A DNA stretch of 64,000 nt from Isoetes taiwanensis (taxonomy: Eukaryota > Streptophyta > Lycopodiopsida > Isoetales > Isoetaceae): the NCBI GenBank assembly GCA_021234155.1, contig JAJEKV010000017.1, positions 611,467 through 675,466 on the forward strand, given 5' to 3'. The notes beneath the pieces are model-generated. The model saw only the letters and a program-made list of their open reading frames with translations, was not told where the DNA came from and did not search any database. Positions 1-11,052 of this stretch are shown one piece after another (the stretch's first letter is position 1; every line of letters starts with the position of its first letter). Both the position numbers and the translations under genes were made by a program.

Positions 1-3000
1 GTCCACGATTTGGAATGAAACTTTTTTGTTTATATATTTGCCTGCAAAAAATAAAAATGGTTACAAAGATAGCCAAAACATTTGCCAGAAAGATTAAAAC
101 ATGCCGCAAAAAAAACATGAAACACAGTCCCATAATGAAACAATGATAGAAATATTACATATAAAGTAGAGAGTTGAGAAAGAACCCTAAATTCAGGAAA
201 CTGCTCCATAAAAAAAAAAATGAGAATGAGCCAACTTCAATTGCCAAACTCTCAAAATCTCAAATGCAAGAATCTTAAAGTATAAAACCTGCTTGTTCTG
301 AAAGATGATCGTCAATATCCAGGCAAAAGGAGTTGCATTTTAGTTTAGATCCCTGCCTTCTTTAAGAAATAAAAACGAAAACCCCATGGAAATATGGAGC
401 TGTAATAATGTGTACACCAAATGAATTTGCATGAACATGTTGATGGGATGCTGACACCATCCAGTTCTCGTTGTTTAGGATGTTTACAATGCAATACGAC
501 ATTTGAAAAGCAAGCAATGTTGAAGATCCAAGGCCGCAGCACATGAGGACCACATCATTCTATTCTGGTAATAAGGCGTTCTTCGATCTTCAATGTTAGA
601 GCAAGTAGAAATGCAGATGAAGCATGAATAATAGTTACAATATCAATTAGGCTGCATCATTTCAAACGCTGAAACATGCCCAAGAATGCACGCATTGATA
701 TGATTGAGATTTCGATAATTCAGCCAACTGATCTACAATTGAATAACAATGCAAGGCTTGCTAAATTAGGTGCTTGCAAAAAAAAGAGTCTTAGTAAGCT
801 ATAGTTAAATAACATGCAAAAATAACTGTTGCTCTTGACTTATTTTCCATGAGAAATCTATGGCAAGTGGCAAGGGCACAACTTGGAGGTCTGCAAGGAT
901 GTAGAGCAAAAAATCCTGATTGAATTTCCTTGTGGCCCTTGGACCATTGTAATCAGAAAATGATATGCTTCAAGAGTTCTGTTCCAATATGGGTACATGT
1001 TAGAGATGGAACCAAGGTTAGCATTTATACAGCTAGTTCATTTTTTGGCAAAACTTGCTAAATTGGAAACCATGATCATGATGTTAAGGCTATGATGGAT
1101 ATGTGGCTCCTAAGCTTCATGGATGACTTAATCACTACCCCTCAATCAACATTTGGGGGAGGTGGCTCATGGATTGGCGAGGAGTCAACCCGGTTGAGTT
1201 TATAGGGAATTTGGGAGTAATGTGGTCCCAAAGCCCCTTGCCTCGGACCAACATTCAAGGTCCTTGCTTCATGGATCATCCTCATAATTCTCCATTGTGC
1301 CAACCATATCCTCAATGCCTAAGTCACCTTGCAGTTTGCTTATCAATCGAGAAGGCATGGATTGTGCAAGCATATCCATCACTTGCTTTAAATTTGAGCT
1401 CGGTTGAACAACTTCCTATTCTCAAACAATTTGAAGAGATGCTTGCTATAAGATGCAAAATTAGAAGCATTTGGAAAACAAAAGGTGGTCCGTGTTATTT
1501 ATCTTTTTCTAAAGCTGATGCTACTTGAAGTGAAGGAGTAGAATCAAAGAATAGCGTGATACTACTTTTCGGAAAAGAAAGCATGTCTGAGAATCTAAGT
1601 AAAATTGAAATGCCGGAAAATGGAGGTACTTGCCCCATGAGAGAAGAACAATACACAATCCATTACAAAGTAGTAAGCTTCTTAAGAATCAAGAGTGTAG
1701 GTAGGAGAAAATACAGCCAATCAAAATAATCACTCACAAAATATCATTGAACCTTATTTGCTCCAGCTGGTTGATTGCTAATGAAAGAGAAAAAAACTCG
1801 ATGGAATCATCGATAAATGTGTTAGAAAAAATACTTCGGAGACTTCAAAATGCGACCACATTGTAACATACCAAGTAATGGGTCAATTAACCCAGACGTG
1901 GCGGCTCTACCTTAGATCGAAACAAAAACTATTGTGAAGCAAACCTTGTGATGTGGCTATCCAATGGATCGGTTTTGTTCCTTCAAGTTTATCTCTAGTC
2001 ACAAGCAATGAAAATCTTTCAAAGATTATAATAAACCTACATTGGTAAACTTAAAAACATGATGAGGTGGAATCAAAGATTTACTCTTGTTTCACGTGAT
2101 TTCTAGTGCCCACCCAGCGTTTGAATGTCTTCAAGTGCCTTTCTAGTTCGACTTTGAACAAATCCGGATGCCTTGGCGCTACTTCCGGTGTTGCTTCATT
2201 ACTACAAAAAGCCAAGAAGCGAGAATACGGGGAGCTTGAAATGAGGAGAAAGGGGCACCAATTCAAGATTTATCGACAAAGAAGCAAGAGCATATCCTAG
2301 TCATGTATAAGCACCTGTTTTGTAAAAACCAAAGAATGTACCCAAGTCCAAGAAACGCCAGTACATAGAGCCCCTACCGGGAAATCGCCAATTATAGAAA
2401 AGGTCCATGGATTAATCTGGGAAAAAATAATGAACAATCATTAAGAAATATGTGGAAGGCATGGCCAAGGATCTTTGGCAATGATATTTTTGCAGCTAGA
2501 AAGGTTGTTTTAAAAAAAGACCTTTTCTAGTATGAAGAATACATGATTGCCGCTTTTGAAACCAACAAAAGCAGTTTAAGAATCCTCTGCTCCCCAACTT
2601 GGCGAACGATTTGGATATAATGGAAGCTGCTTCTTTCAATCCTCTAGCTTAGCCTTTGTAAAAAATGCGGCCAAGCCTCAAGCTTCGGCAATTCCGCCCA
2701 GGCAATCGAAAAGCTTCAGCAACCTCCGGGGACGCATTAGATGACTTCACTATGGTATCCACATTCCAATGGCTTCCGCGATGTATCTTTTCTTTCCGCC
2801 GGAGCCAATGGGGCAATCGTCGCCTTCTTGCGCTCTTCCTCTCGAATTTAGGTGAAGAGACAGGGAGGAGGATTATCTGGCTAAAATAATCCCCAAGGGG
2901 GAGGAACGCCGCATGCATCTTGGCGTTATCTGGCGTTCGGCCGCTTAAAACCAACATCCTCCCATTTTAAAAAAGAAGATAAATATTATATAGAGGTGAA

Positions 3001-3268
3001 TTGCCTAGGATCTAAAACTTGCGTATTCAATATACCTCTGTCTCCTTTGCCCATGATGTCAGTTGCTATTCAAGGATTTTGGCGAGCAGTTTTGCCAACA
3101 AAAGACGTATCATAATGGTTTAGTAATTGGCAGTATAATATCAATCCCATGCTTTATATACTGGAACTACTTTGCTGACGATCCATTGCATAAGGAAGCC
3201 TTCATGGAATACATTATTGAACAAACTCGTCAGGACTGGGACAATCGGAGGTCCAACCCACATCAATG
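1..3268. other. anonymous non-coding region
   Basis: No gene, RNA or named repeat is recognised here. The longest open frame (1169-1528, plus, 119 codons) has no family I recognise, no splice context and ordinary flanking composition; I treat it as unproven. Short frames at 2081-2300 and 2649-2957 read equally well on both strands, which argues against coding. The frame at 3063-3293 is interrupted by the retroposon that begins at 3283, so it may be a remnant of older coding DNA. Confidence 0.4.
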
Positions 3269-3282
3269 GTTCTACCTACATT

Positions 3283-4249
3283 ATTATGTTTGAAAGTAGT
3301 GACACAACTTTTTGGTATCAAGAGGGATTGATCCACTTGGTGGGGAGTATATGATGTAGGTTTTACACCAGATATGGTTTGCACATTAAAGATGCCGTGC
3401 TGGTTCTCGATACCTAATCTTCCTCCTGATCTAATGGCCCATCAATATCTAGTTGCAATTGCACCTGGTCTTGGAGTTCATATCTCACATTCCATCATGA
3501 ACGGTCTGAGGATTTGTGTCTCAATGCCAGTGGACTCAGCTTTACTAGATTGTATAGTGGTGAAAAGTGGGCCTTGGTATAAAACATTGGATAAGCTTCT
3601 GAATGGTCCAGAATTAGCCCGTCTGTTTCCTGACAAGGAGGCTTTTGCTAGCTTTCGTCGAGGCACTCGTGTGTCTCAGGCATCTATTCCACCTTCTTCT
3701 CAGGCTCAAGCTCCCATTGTTACTTCTTCATTTATTCATGATCAACCTTTACCAGTTGTGTTGCATTCCTCGTCCATGGAAGATGCTCTAATTCCAGTTC
3801 CGATAGTGTCGTCCTTAGCATCATCATCTGTACCTATAGTTCGTTCTTCTCTCCATGTTGATGCTTCTTCCTCTCATGTTTCTGAGGTTGTTATGGCTGA
3901 TCATCCTAATCTTCTGTGCACAAAAGAGTCATGGCAGCAGGTCAATTGAAAGAAGGCGGCGAGAAAGAAGTCTGTTATGTCATCTCACGAGGCTATCCCG
4001 CCTCGTTCTATTCAGTGGCATGATAATTTGATGTCTGTTGATGATCATCTCGATGTGGCAGACCATGTTGATTGTGATGAGGCCATTAAATGCCTCAAGG
4101 TGGCACATAGAGTTTGAGTATATACTGTGTATGGGTGGTTTTGCTTAGTGGACTATTTCGTCCTTTAGGTTTTGAGTGTCATGCCACAGGTCCCTTGTAT
4201 ATATCTTGATTTTTCTTGATAATAGATCGTCATCCTTCCAAAAAAAAAA
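3283..4249 (+). mobile_element. poly(A)-tailed retroposon with 14-bp target-site duplication
   Basis: The segment ends in a run of A (4240-4249). It is flanked by direct copies of GGTTCTACCTRCAT at 3269-3282 and 4250-4263, with one mismatch (A/G). A direct repeat plus an A tail is the signature of target-primed reverse transcription. The body is only 967 bp and holds one open frame but no reverse transcriptase, so it must have been moved in trans. It could be a 5'-truncated LINE derivative carrying only ORF1-like sequence, or a retroposed transcript. Confidence 0.65.
3374..3949 (+). pseudogene. LINE ORF1-like (DUF4283-type) protein fragment
   Basis: This open frame of 191 codons lies inside the retroposon at 3283-4249. 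Its first 70 residues contain W-x-I/S-x-PNLPPDL and, about 35 residues later, GLRICVSMPVD. That spacing recalls the DUF4283-type domain of plant LINE ORF1 proteins, where WVRLPGLP... is followed by a R-ICVEVDL strand. The rest is Ser/Pro/Val-rich linker. After the stop at 3947-3949, similar low-complexity coding-like sequence continues to about 4117 in frame, so the stop may be secondary. No zinc knuckle and no enzyme motif is visible. The family assignment rests on pattern resemblance only. Confidence 0.4.
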
Positions 4250-4263
4250 GGTTCTACCTGCAT

Positions 4264-5530
4264 GTTCATTTAGATATGTTGCATTGTCAATTAAGAATCA
4301 TTGCAAGCCAAGTATGACATCTACCACCATTATAGTTAAAAAGGGACCGGCTTGTGCTGATACAATATTCTAAACAATATTAGGATCATAGAGTTGCATC
4401 AAGTACTACAGCCACTGGTTTGAACAGATTTTGCCAAGAGGAGCCTGCATAGGCTTGTGCAGCTCTCCTCCGAAATGTTTCGGGGTGGCGGTCAAGAAGG
4501 TAGAATATTTTTCATAGACCATGCAATGTAGTGTGTCTTTGCCTTTGGTGAAAGCTCTGCACATCTTGATTGCTTGTAAGTGTAGAGCTGGATCAATTAC
4601 CAATTTGAGTTGTCATTTAAGATCTTTGCGTCCATTATCAAACCATTTGTTTAGAGAGAAGTTGGATGTGTGTGATGGTCTATTTATGCCTCTTCTTGAA
4701 AAATATTGCTCTGTTACCCTCAGAAGTATAGTAACAAGCTTGACAGACTGTTCCAATGTTCCAATGTGAGAAGCTGCAAGATTCTCAATATCTCTTCTAT
4801 TAGCAGTTGGTTATAATCCTCCATTTTCTCATAGGTCCAATGAAGCTGAGGCAGGCAAGAGGTGGACTGACATTGGAGTTCTATTGATTGCCAATCCACT
4901 GTGACGAAGATGGGTGGGTGATCCAAATCCACCCTCTCATCTATACTACATGTGTGAGAAAAATAGACCTTGCTCAACCATGAGCACATAATCCACCATG
5001 CTAAATGCTCCGCTAGTTCTCCTGAGGAGAAGATGTTGCACATCTGAAGTAACTGTATTCTAAAGCGTGTGACAGATGTCCTGCATTAGCTGATGTATGT
5101 GGCCAAAGGCCCTTTGTAGAGTAGAAATATATCCTCAGCCAATGAAATGGACGTTGTCAGAAGGGTTGTAGTTGTGTGTGCAAAATCTCCAAGTCCATTC
5201 TATCCATATGTAAATGCCTATCGTAGTAGTTTGAGTCCTTATGTGGGAAATAGCATGTTGCAATAGGTAGGGCTTCTCTAGATGTATTTTGCACGTGTTC
5301 ACATGTATTGATTGTGCTTATTTGCTTTGTGTCATGAGATCAAAGATGCCAAGGAAGTTTTGTAATGGCAAGCTATGTCGTTATGGTCCAGTTTGCATGT
5401 ACACATGTTGATCAATGAATAGTGTTGATATCCCGACAGATCTATTGTTCTCCGACCAACATGTTTCATGTTTCCATAACAAAAATGAAATCCATATCCC
5501 TTGATAAGGAGTTTTTGTCTCCCTTCTACC
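4264..5530. other. anonymous region between retroposon and element A
   Basis: No confident gene is seen. On the minus strand, 4720-5043 (107 codons) and 4406-4603 read as coding-like, with a leucine/tryptophan-rich stretch, but several stops separate them and I recognise no family. They could be remnants of one old gene into which the retroposon inserted. Confidence 0.35.
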
Positions 5531-5561
5531 AACAAGGTGACCTAGCAAATGCACTAATGAC
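5531..5561 (+). repeat. left terminal inverted repeat of element A
   Basis: This 31-bp stretch begins AACAAGGTGACC and is identical to the reverse complement of 14895-14925. Just inside, both ends share a GCACCAC/GTGGTGC-like word, so similarity continues imperfectly. The outer flank is TACC. Confidence 0.75.
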
Positions 5562-6080
5562 TTGCGTTTGCACCACAAAAAGGAATCTTTCAAAGATTCC
5601 CTAAAAAAAACCTAAAAATTGCCACTTTTGGGGGGTCAATTGAAAAAACAGCCCTCAATTTTGATTTGCGACACCCCTTTTTTGGTCCAAAATTAGAAAA
5701 CTTTTGTTGTTTTGTGAATTCTAGACACCCAAACAAGCTGTAAAATTGGAGTCACCTTTTAGGAAAATCTTGGAAGTACAAGAAAAGTAGCAAAATTAAA
5801 GAACCATTAAAATCTTCACAAGAAATGAAAGCAAGATTGGCAAATCTAGGTGTATCTATTTGTTATTAGTCAAGATGAACCACAAAAGGTGCTATCGCCA
5901 AGATAGACAATGAAAAACATAGAAGACCTAACTAACATGTCTGATAGCATTTGGCGCTTATACAAGACATGAAAAAACATGGATGAACTTGGAAGAAGCT
6001 ATGCGAGCTTGGCAAAGGCCTTCAACATGTACAAAAAACTCTAGCCAAAACTAGGAGGTAACGATGTGCCCACATTTACA

Positions 6081-9000
6081 TTATACAAGAAGTTTACAGC
6101 CTTTGAGAAGAGCAGGATTAGGAATGTCGTTATACTCGTCAACTCCTTCAGACTCGTCACCACTGTCCTCATTGTCACTTGAAGTGGTCGAAGAGCTAAC
6201 CGCTGGAACACTGTCCTCATCCTGGGAAGCTTCAGAACTATCTTCGAAAAGACTTGATAGAAGTTAACCTGTCGCGACGTAGCCACATTATCAACCTTTT
6301 GAGTGTGAAATCATAAGCAAGACTTGAGTTTCGTTCAGTCCGGATTGTCCATGTGATTCTTATTCAGCGCTTTTTTGGCCCTTCTTGAAAGGAATTATCA
6401 CAGATCATACCGACCAACAAAGGATCTCAGATCCTTAGTTTGGTACCGATGAACTTTCACTTTACAAGGGAGATTGTCTTTGAGTACAATGTCTTTAACC
6501 CGCGCCAATCCGAAAGGACGCTCTTCGTCATCGCCGTCGAAGGTACAAACTATAAGCATCCCCTTACTCAAATCGCTGGATTTTTCCGAGTTTGGCCTTG
6601 GTTCTTTTTCAAGGCACGTCTTACTCGAGGTACATTACACGATCGGGTTCCTTGTTGACTTCAAGATCGAGAACCGCGGAACCCTTTGCAATTCCTTTGT
6701 CCGCTTCAACAAGGGGATGAACTCGAGTACCAGGCCAACAAAAGCAACTTCCAAGGAGATTTGTTGAGGGATTTAGTTACATCCCGCATTATTGAAAAGA
6801 AATTCTCCCCTGACCTTTGTCCTCTTCTTTGAAGTACTTAAAACCTGACCTTATACTTTTCTCCATGCTGGTCGTTGAGGCGAAGGTTTTTGTCCTTGTT
6901 CTTTTCTCAGATAGTCTATGGCACTTTTCGGTCATTGAATAGCCCTTCTCATTACCTTAGTTTCGGGAACATATTTTAAATCTTCAGAGGCTGCCCCAGT
7001 CGCCAAGTTTGGGAGGTGACAAAGTACTTCCCTTGAGGTTGTGCTTTACCGTCCTTGAGAAAAATTTTTACATGATGTTGAAATGTCAAATTATTCAACT
7101 TATGGATAGCATGACCTGTATCACCATGTATTTGGAAACAAACTCACGAAAATCAAAAGTCTCGCTAAGCACTTCGACAACCGAGTTGGATTGTAAGCTT
7201 GCTCAATCACATTGACAAGGAGTGTACACAAAATGCTTTTTCCTTCGCGAACCCACGGAAAATCTGGCGAACATTTTGGTCTATCGATCATGGGTGTGGC
7301 CCACAAGTAAGAAACCAACCTTGACCTTTAAAGATACCCATTTCGACCAGCATTGCTTAATAAGCAAATAAAACTTGGTTTTGTTTTCTCTAGTAGTATT
7401 GTTTAACCGTATGTACAACACTGAGGCGACTTCTCCTTTGCCAAGAAAATCTTATTTAGTATTGTCACCGTGAGGTTAGGATCGATGTGTATATTTGGAT
7501 AGGTCAAAAATACTCAAGACCGGCATAAACACCATGAAAGATCATCGCCCCAACCAAATGAAGCCTCAAAAATCAGATTCATCTAAATCCTTTGGAACAT
7601 TTACAACTTTCTCAAGGCTTGAGCCTCTCGTGAACTTGCAACTCTTGAGTTATCCGATCCGCATTAAGGACATTAGTCAGTACCTTGAAGCAATAGTAAG
7701 GCTCCACGTAATCGGCTAAGCTTTTGTAGCGTGCTATGCGTGCATAGGCAAAGCTTTGTCAACACTGGCAACAAGTAAGGCTCCACAGGCAAGAAAAGCT
7801 TTTGTAGGCGTGCTATCTTGGCGCAGATAAGGCGAGCTCTGAGGGGAAGGGGCGGCTTCTAAGATTGAAGAGACCTTTGTCGCGAGTACTACAAGATTAA
7901 AAGACCGCTATGCACATAGACAAACTCAAGACTAAATCGCCGTGCTATGCCCAAGATAAGACAATGTCTCTAGCCGTGCTACCAGAAGGGATTAGACGAA
8001 AGGGACGTGCATTTTCTAGAATATCCTTTGCCATTGATCGTTTTTCCTTTAATGTGGAGCAGACTAGTACACAACAGAAAATCGTGCCTTCTGAATCCTA
8101 ACAAGATTGAATTCTTGCTTCCACAACCTCAAGAAGTAGGAATAGGATATGAACTTTCGACTTGAACTCGAAAAGATCCTTGTACATCTTTGTAGACTTC
8201 CTTCTTAGTAATAATCATCGGATGATATGAGGATTGTTTGGAAGTCGCTCACGATTAGAGTCAAAGAAACCTACCAGCCAAGCTTTTGCTTCTAGGCAAT
8301 ACATCTTGACAACTTTCTTTGGGTGTGAATATTCTGTCTAACCTCTTTTTGCACTCTTGATATGCGACGACTTCCAATGGCATGCTTTTAAAAGCAAGTT
8401 GGCACACTGTGTTGCTCGAAACATAGTATGAAAAATTGTCTCCAACTTCAGGCTTTACACTGTATGCCAAGTACAACTCTTGATCACCTTTCGACATTGA
8501 CAAAAACCGTTGTCTTATGTGCCTTAAAGATGAAAATGTAAAGGCCTGTAAGCATTTTTTTCGGCGACAAAGAATTCTCCTCGGCTTTCTCATGTAAAGG
8601 CGGCCCCATCGGCCGCTTCCCCGCATAACAATTCTAAAAGCTTTTACTGTGGCATCCCTCTTAAATCTTTTCGCACTGCTGTATGGGTTTTTCACTGCGC
8701 GGGATTTTTATTCGGCGATTAATGCGGTGGTAGGTCTTTCAGAGGCGAACTGCAGGTCTTCAAACACGGGATCATCAACCTTGTCGCCCTCAACGGAAGT
8801 GCCAGGTCTGTCAGCAAATAATGTTCTCGACTTTCTTTTCAGAACTTGAAGGTCTTCCTCAGAAGCCCTTTCTGTTAGAGAAGGGCCGGCAGACACAAAG
8901 ACACCGTCTCTCCGCCATAGTTCCGGGAGCGGCGTTCGAACGCCGTTCTGGTTCAACACGCGGGGCATGCCGCGTTAAAGGGAACTTTGTTCCCGTTCAA

Positions 9001-10145
9001 TGTGCATGTTACAGGAACGCCGTTCCGATCAATGGTAAGTTGGGAGCGTTGTTCCCAACTATAAAATTTGTTTTGACCATTTCCTTCATCTTTTTTTCTT
9101 ATTTTTCACTTTTACTTTTGCAAATTTCGATTTTAGTAGGTTTGGGCCTCTGATATTCATTCGTAACAAGGCAGAAAAGCCCTTCTCCTCTCTTTTCATT
9201 TCCACCGAGTGGTCAGCCATACATTGTGAACAGAACAGACAATAATGAAGCCAAACATTGTGAGGATGAAGAAATTGAAGCTGAAGAAGGTAATGGTGAT
9301 AATGCGAATGAGGATATGCCCAATTGCTCATTGCTACTGCTGAAAATGATTTTAGTTCTACTAGTTAAAGGATTGTCATGAAATTAATGTTTTGAAAACT
9401 ATTGTTTTAGCTACTTTATTATGAATATGTTTTGAGGCTATCATGCCATATATTTGCTATAATAGAAGATTTCTTCTTTATAATGATGGCTTAAGATATA
9501 TTCATCATAAAAGTTAAACTATGTGGTGTTTTTATGTTTATTTATAAGAATATGTAATTACGGTAGAGCCTTATTTTCATTTGGCCATTATTATACATCA
9601 CCCTTTGACATTTTAAAATTGAAAACTAGTTCAACAGGTTAATTAGCTCATGGGAACACCAAATCCATTTTCAAAATTTATTTTTTCCAAAGTTGGATGT
9701 TCCCGTTCCGAAGTGTTCCGGTTCCGAAATTTGGGGTGCCGTTCCGGTTCCCGTTCCGGTTCCGGGTAACCATGCTCTTCGCAGAATCTACAATATATTG
9801 CAACGATTCGTGTAGTTCCTGGAGAGGTGAAGGAGTATCAAAAATAGAGTGAGTACGTTCAGTAGGGGAAGAGGAGAAGATACTTCTTGATTGTGGCGGG
9901 GAGGGTGTTTTAAAAACGGACAAATGATGTAAAACATGTTTTGGAGATGGAGTTTGAAAAGAGGTAGACACACGCAGTAGGTGTAAAGGGGAGGGAGACG
10001 GCGTGGAGGAGGTAGCATTGGGGAGAAGCGTATCGAAGTCTTCTTCATCGTCACCTACAGGTGTGGGTGTGTTGTAACGACCACGAGACAATATTGCCAC
10101 ATTAACAGGAGGAGTTGAAGTAAAAACGTCGTCGTCGCTCTCCAT
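6081..10145 (-). pseudogene. transposase-like protein of element A (GHTHD family), decayed
   Basis: The gene starts at ATG 10145-10143 with a Ser/Thr/Pro-rich N-terminus bearing repeated TPSP words (10145 to about 9786). After an insertion it resumes at about 8910-8261 with a C-x-x-C-x-x-AF...LRHIRQRF..MSKGDQELYLAYSVK region and a C-x-x-AF segment. That matches the N-terminal pattern of uncharacterised eukaryotic transposase-like proteins (I recall the name DUF7869, from memory). Further on are VFLTYPNIH (about 7500), L-NNTTRENK (about 7381-7410) and GFLLVGHTHDR (7284-7316). The C-terminal acidic Ser/Asp/Glu tail ends at a TAA at 6081-6083. In element B the second motif is LDNTTRENK, so A has lost a candidate catalytic Asp (D to N). 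Many frameshifts separate the blocks. I infer a DDD/E-type nuclease; no activity is expected. Confidence 0.6.
8920..9775. mobile_element. GGAAC/GTTCC-rich insertion inside the element A transposase gene
   Basis: The transposase reading breaks at about 9775 and resumes near 8915. The intervening sequence is AT-rich, with both ends packed with GGAAC/GTTCC words: 8925-9060 has repeated GAACGCCGTTC palindromes and 9690-9770 has CCGGAACCGGAACGG repeats. The two ends look like degenerate inverted repeats of each other. No transposase and no clear target duplication was found. The small open frames across it (such as 9678-9770) are read-through artefacts. Confidence 0.45.
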
Positions 10146-10760
10146 TGCTGCACAAGGAAGAGTGACTTGTTTCAGCCATTAAACCCTCTCCCTTCAAACC
10201 TGCAAGTCTACATGCCCATAAAAGCATAGAAAAGCAATTACAAACGTCATATACACTAGTTGCCCATGCGCCGATAGGGGGAAAAATTTGTCTATGTGCG
10301 CATACTTCAATACGAAAAGTAGATGCCACACAACCAAGAAACATTACAAAATATTAAACGTTCTCTCCACAAGCCAATGCCTACAACCAAAACTAGATGT
10401 GCATGCAAGAATTCATAGATGAAAAGCAAAGTACGTAACACAATATAAATACGAAAACATATGGAGGCATTTGCACATCTGACGATACTCCAAGGTATTT
10501 CGACCTCATTCTAGAATTTTGCTCTCCGTTTCGAACTGTAGCATCTCCATAGACTCCTGCATAGCGTCGCCAAACATGTCAGGTGGAAGGTACGTAAACA
10601 TCTCAGCCAGTAGCAGTTTACAGTTCTTGTTAGAAATTTTATACCAAATGTTGCCCGTTTATGGACTTTTTGTTAGAGTCAAAGATAGTTGATTTTCAGC
10701 TTTTTTGGACATCTGTTTGCGAATTTCTTCTTTGGGTAGCATTTAGTGTTTTTTTTTCAT

Positions 10761-10990
10761 TGTCTATGCGCCGCATAGGCATTCTCATCTTATTTTTCTT
10801 ATTAATGTTCTTGCGCCGCCGACGGGCATATTGTTTTTCTCTTCTTGTATTGTCTATGGCGCGATAGGCACCAACATTTATAGCATCCCTTGTCTATGCG
10901 CGCATAGGCATTTACCTTTTATCCTCCCATTGTCTATGCGCGCATAGGCATAATGGTTTTTACTTGCTGTTGTCTATGCGCGCATAATGT
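10761..10990. repeat. palindrome array of element A between the divergent genes
   Basis: Near-identical 20-bp palindromes (TGTCTATGCGCGCATAGGCA) occur at 10891-10910 and 10931-10950. Variants lie at 10761-10780, 10851-10870 and 10971-10990, and a badly degenerate unit near 10812. Centres of the last four are exactly 40 bp apart. The array lies between the start of the transposase-like gene (10145, minus) and the first recognisable methyltransferase exon (11053, plus), where a bidirectional promoter would be. I infer a protein-binding or methylation site array. Confidence 0.75.
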
Positions 10991-11052
10991 TAGGTCTTCT
11001 TGTGCTTGTACATTTTCTAGCTGTCTTTTAATATGTTTTTTCTGTCTTGTAG

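Noticed and set aside
1169-1528. 119-codon open frame as a host gene
   Set aside because: No recognised motif, no homologous copy in the window and no splice or regulatory context.
4406-5043. Minus-strand frames with slight resemblance to an exportin-type helical protein
   Set aside because: The match was limited to a short ELA..LAW stretch and did not extend; stops intervene.
5612-5640. CACTTTTGGGGGGTCAA near the left end of element A and again at about 54536 near the right end of element B, as shared termini
   Set aside because: Read from the outside inward the two copies are in opposite orientation, and neither lies at an edge supported by inverted repeats or target duplication.
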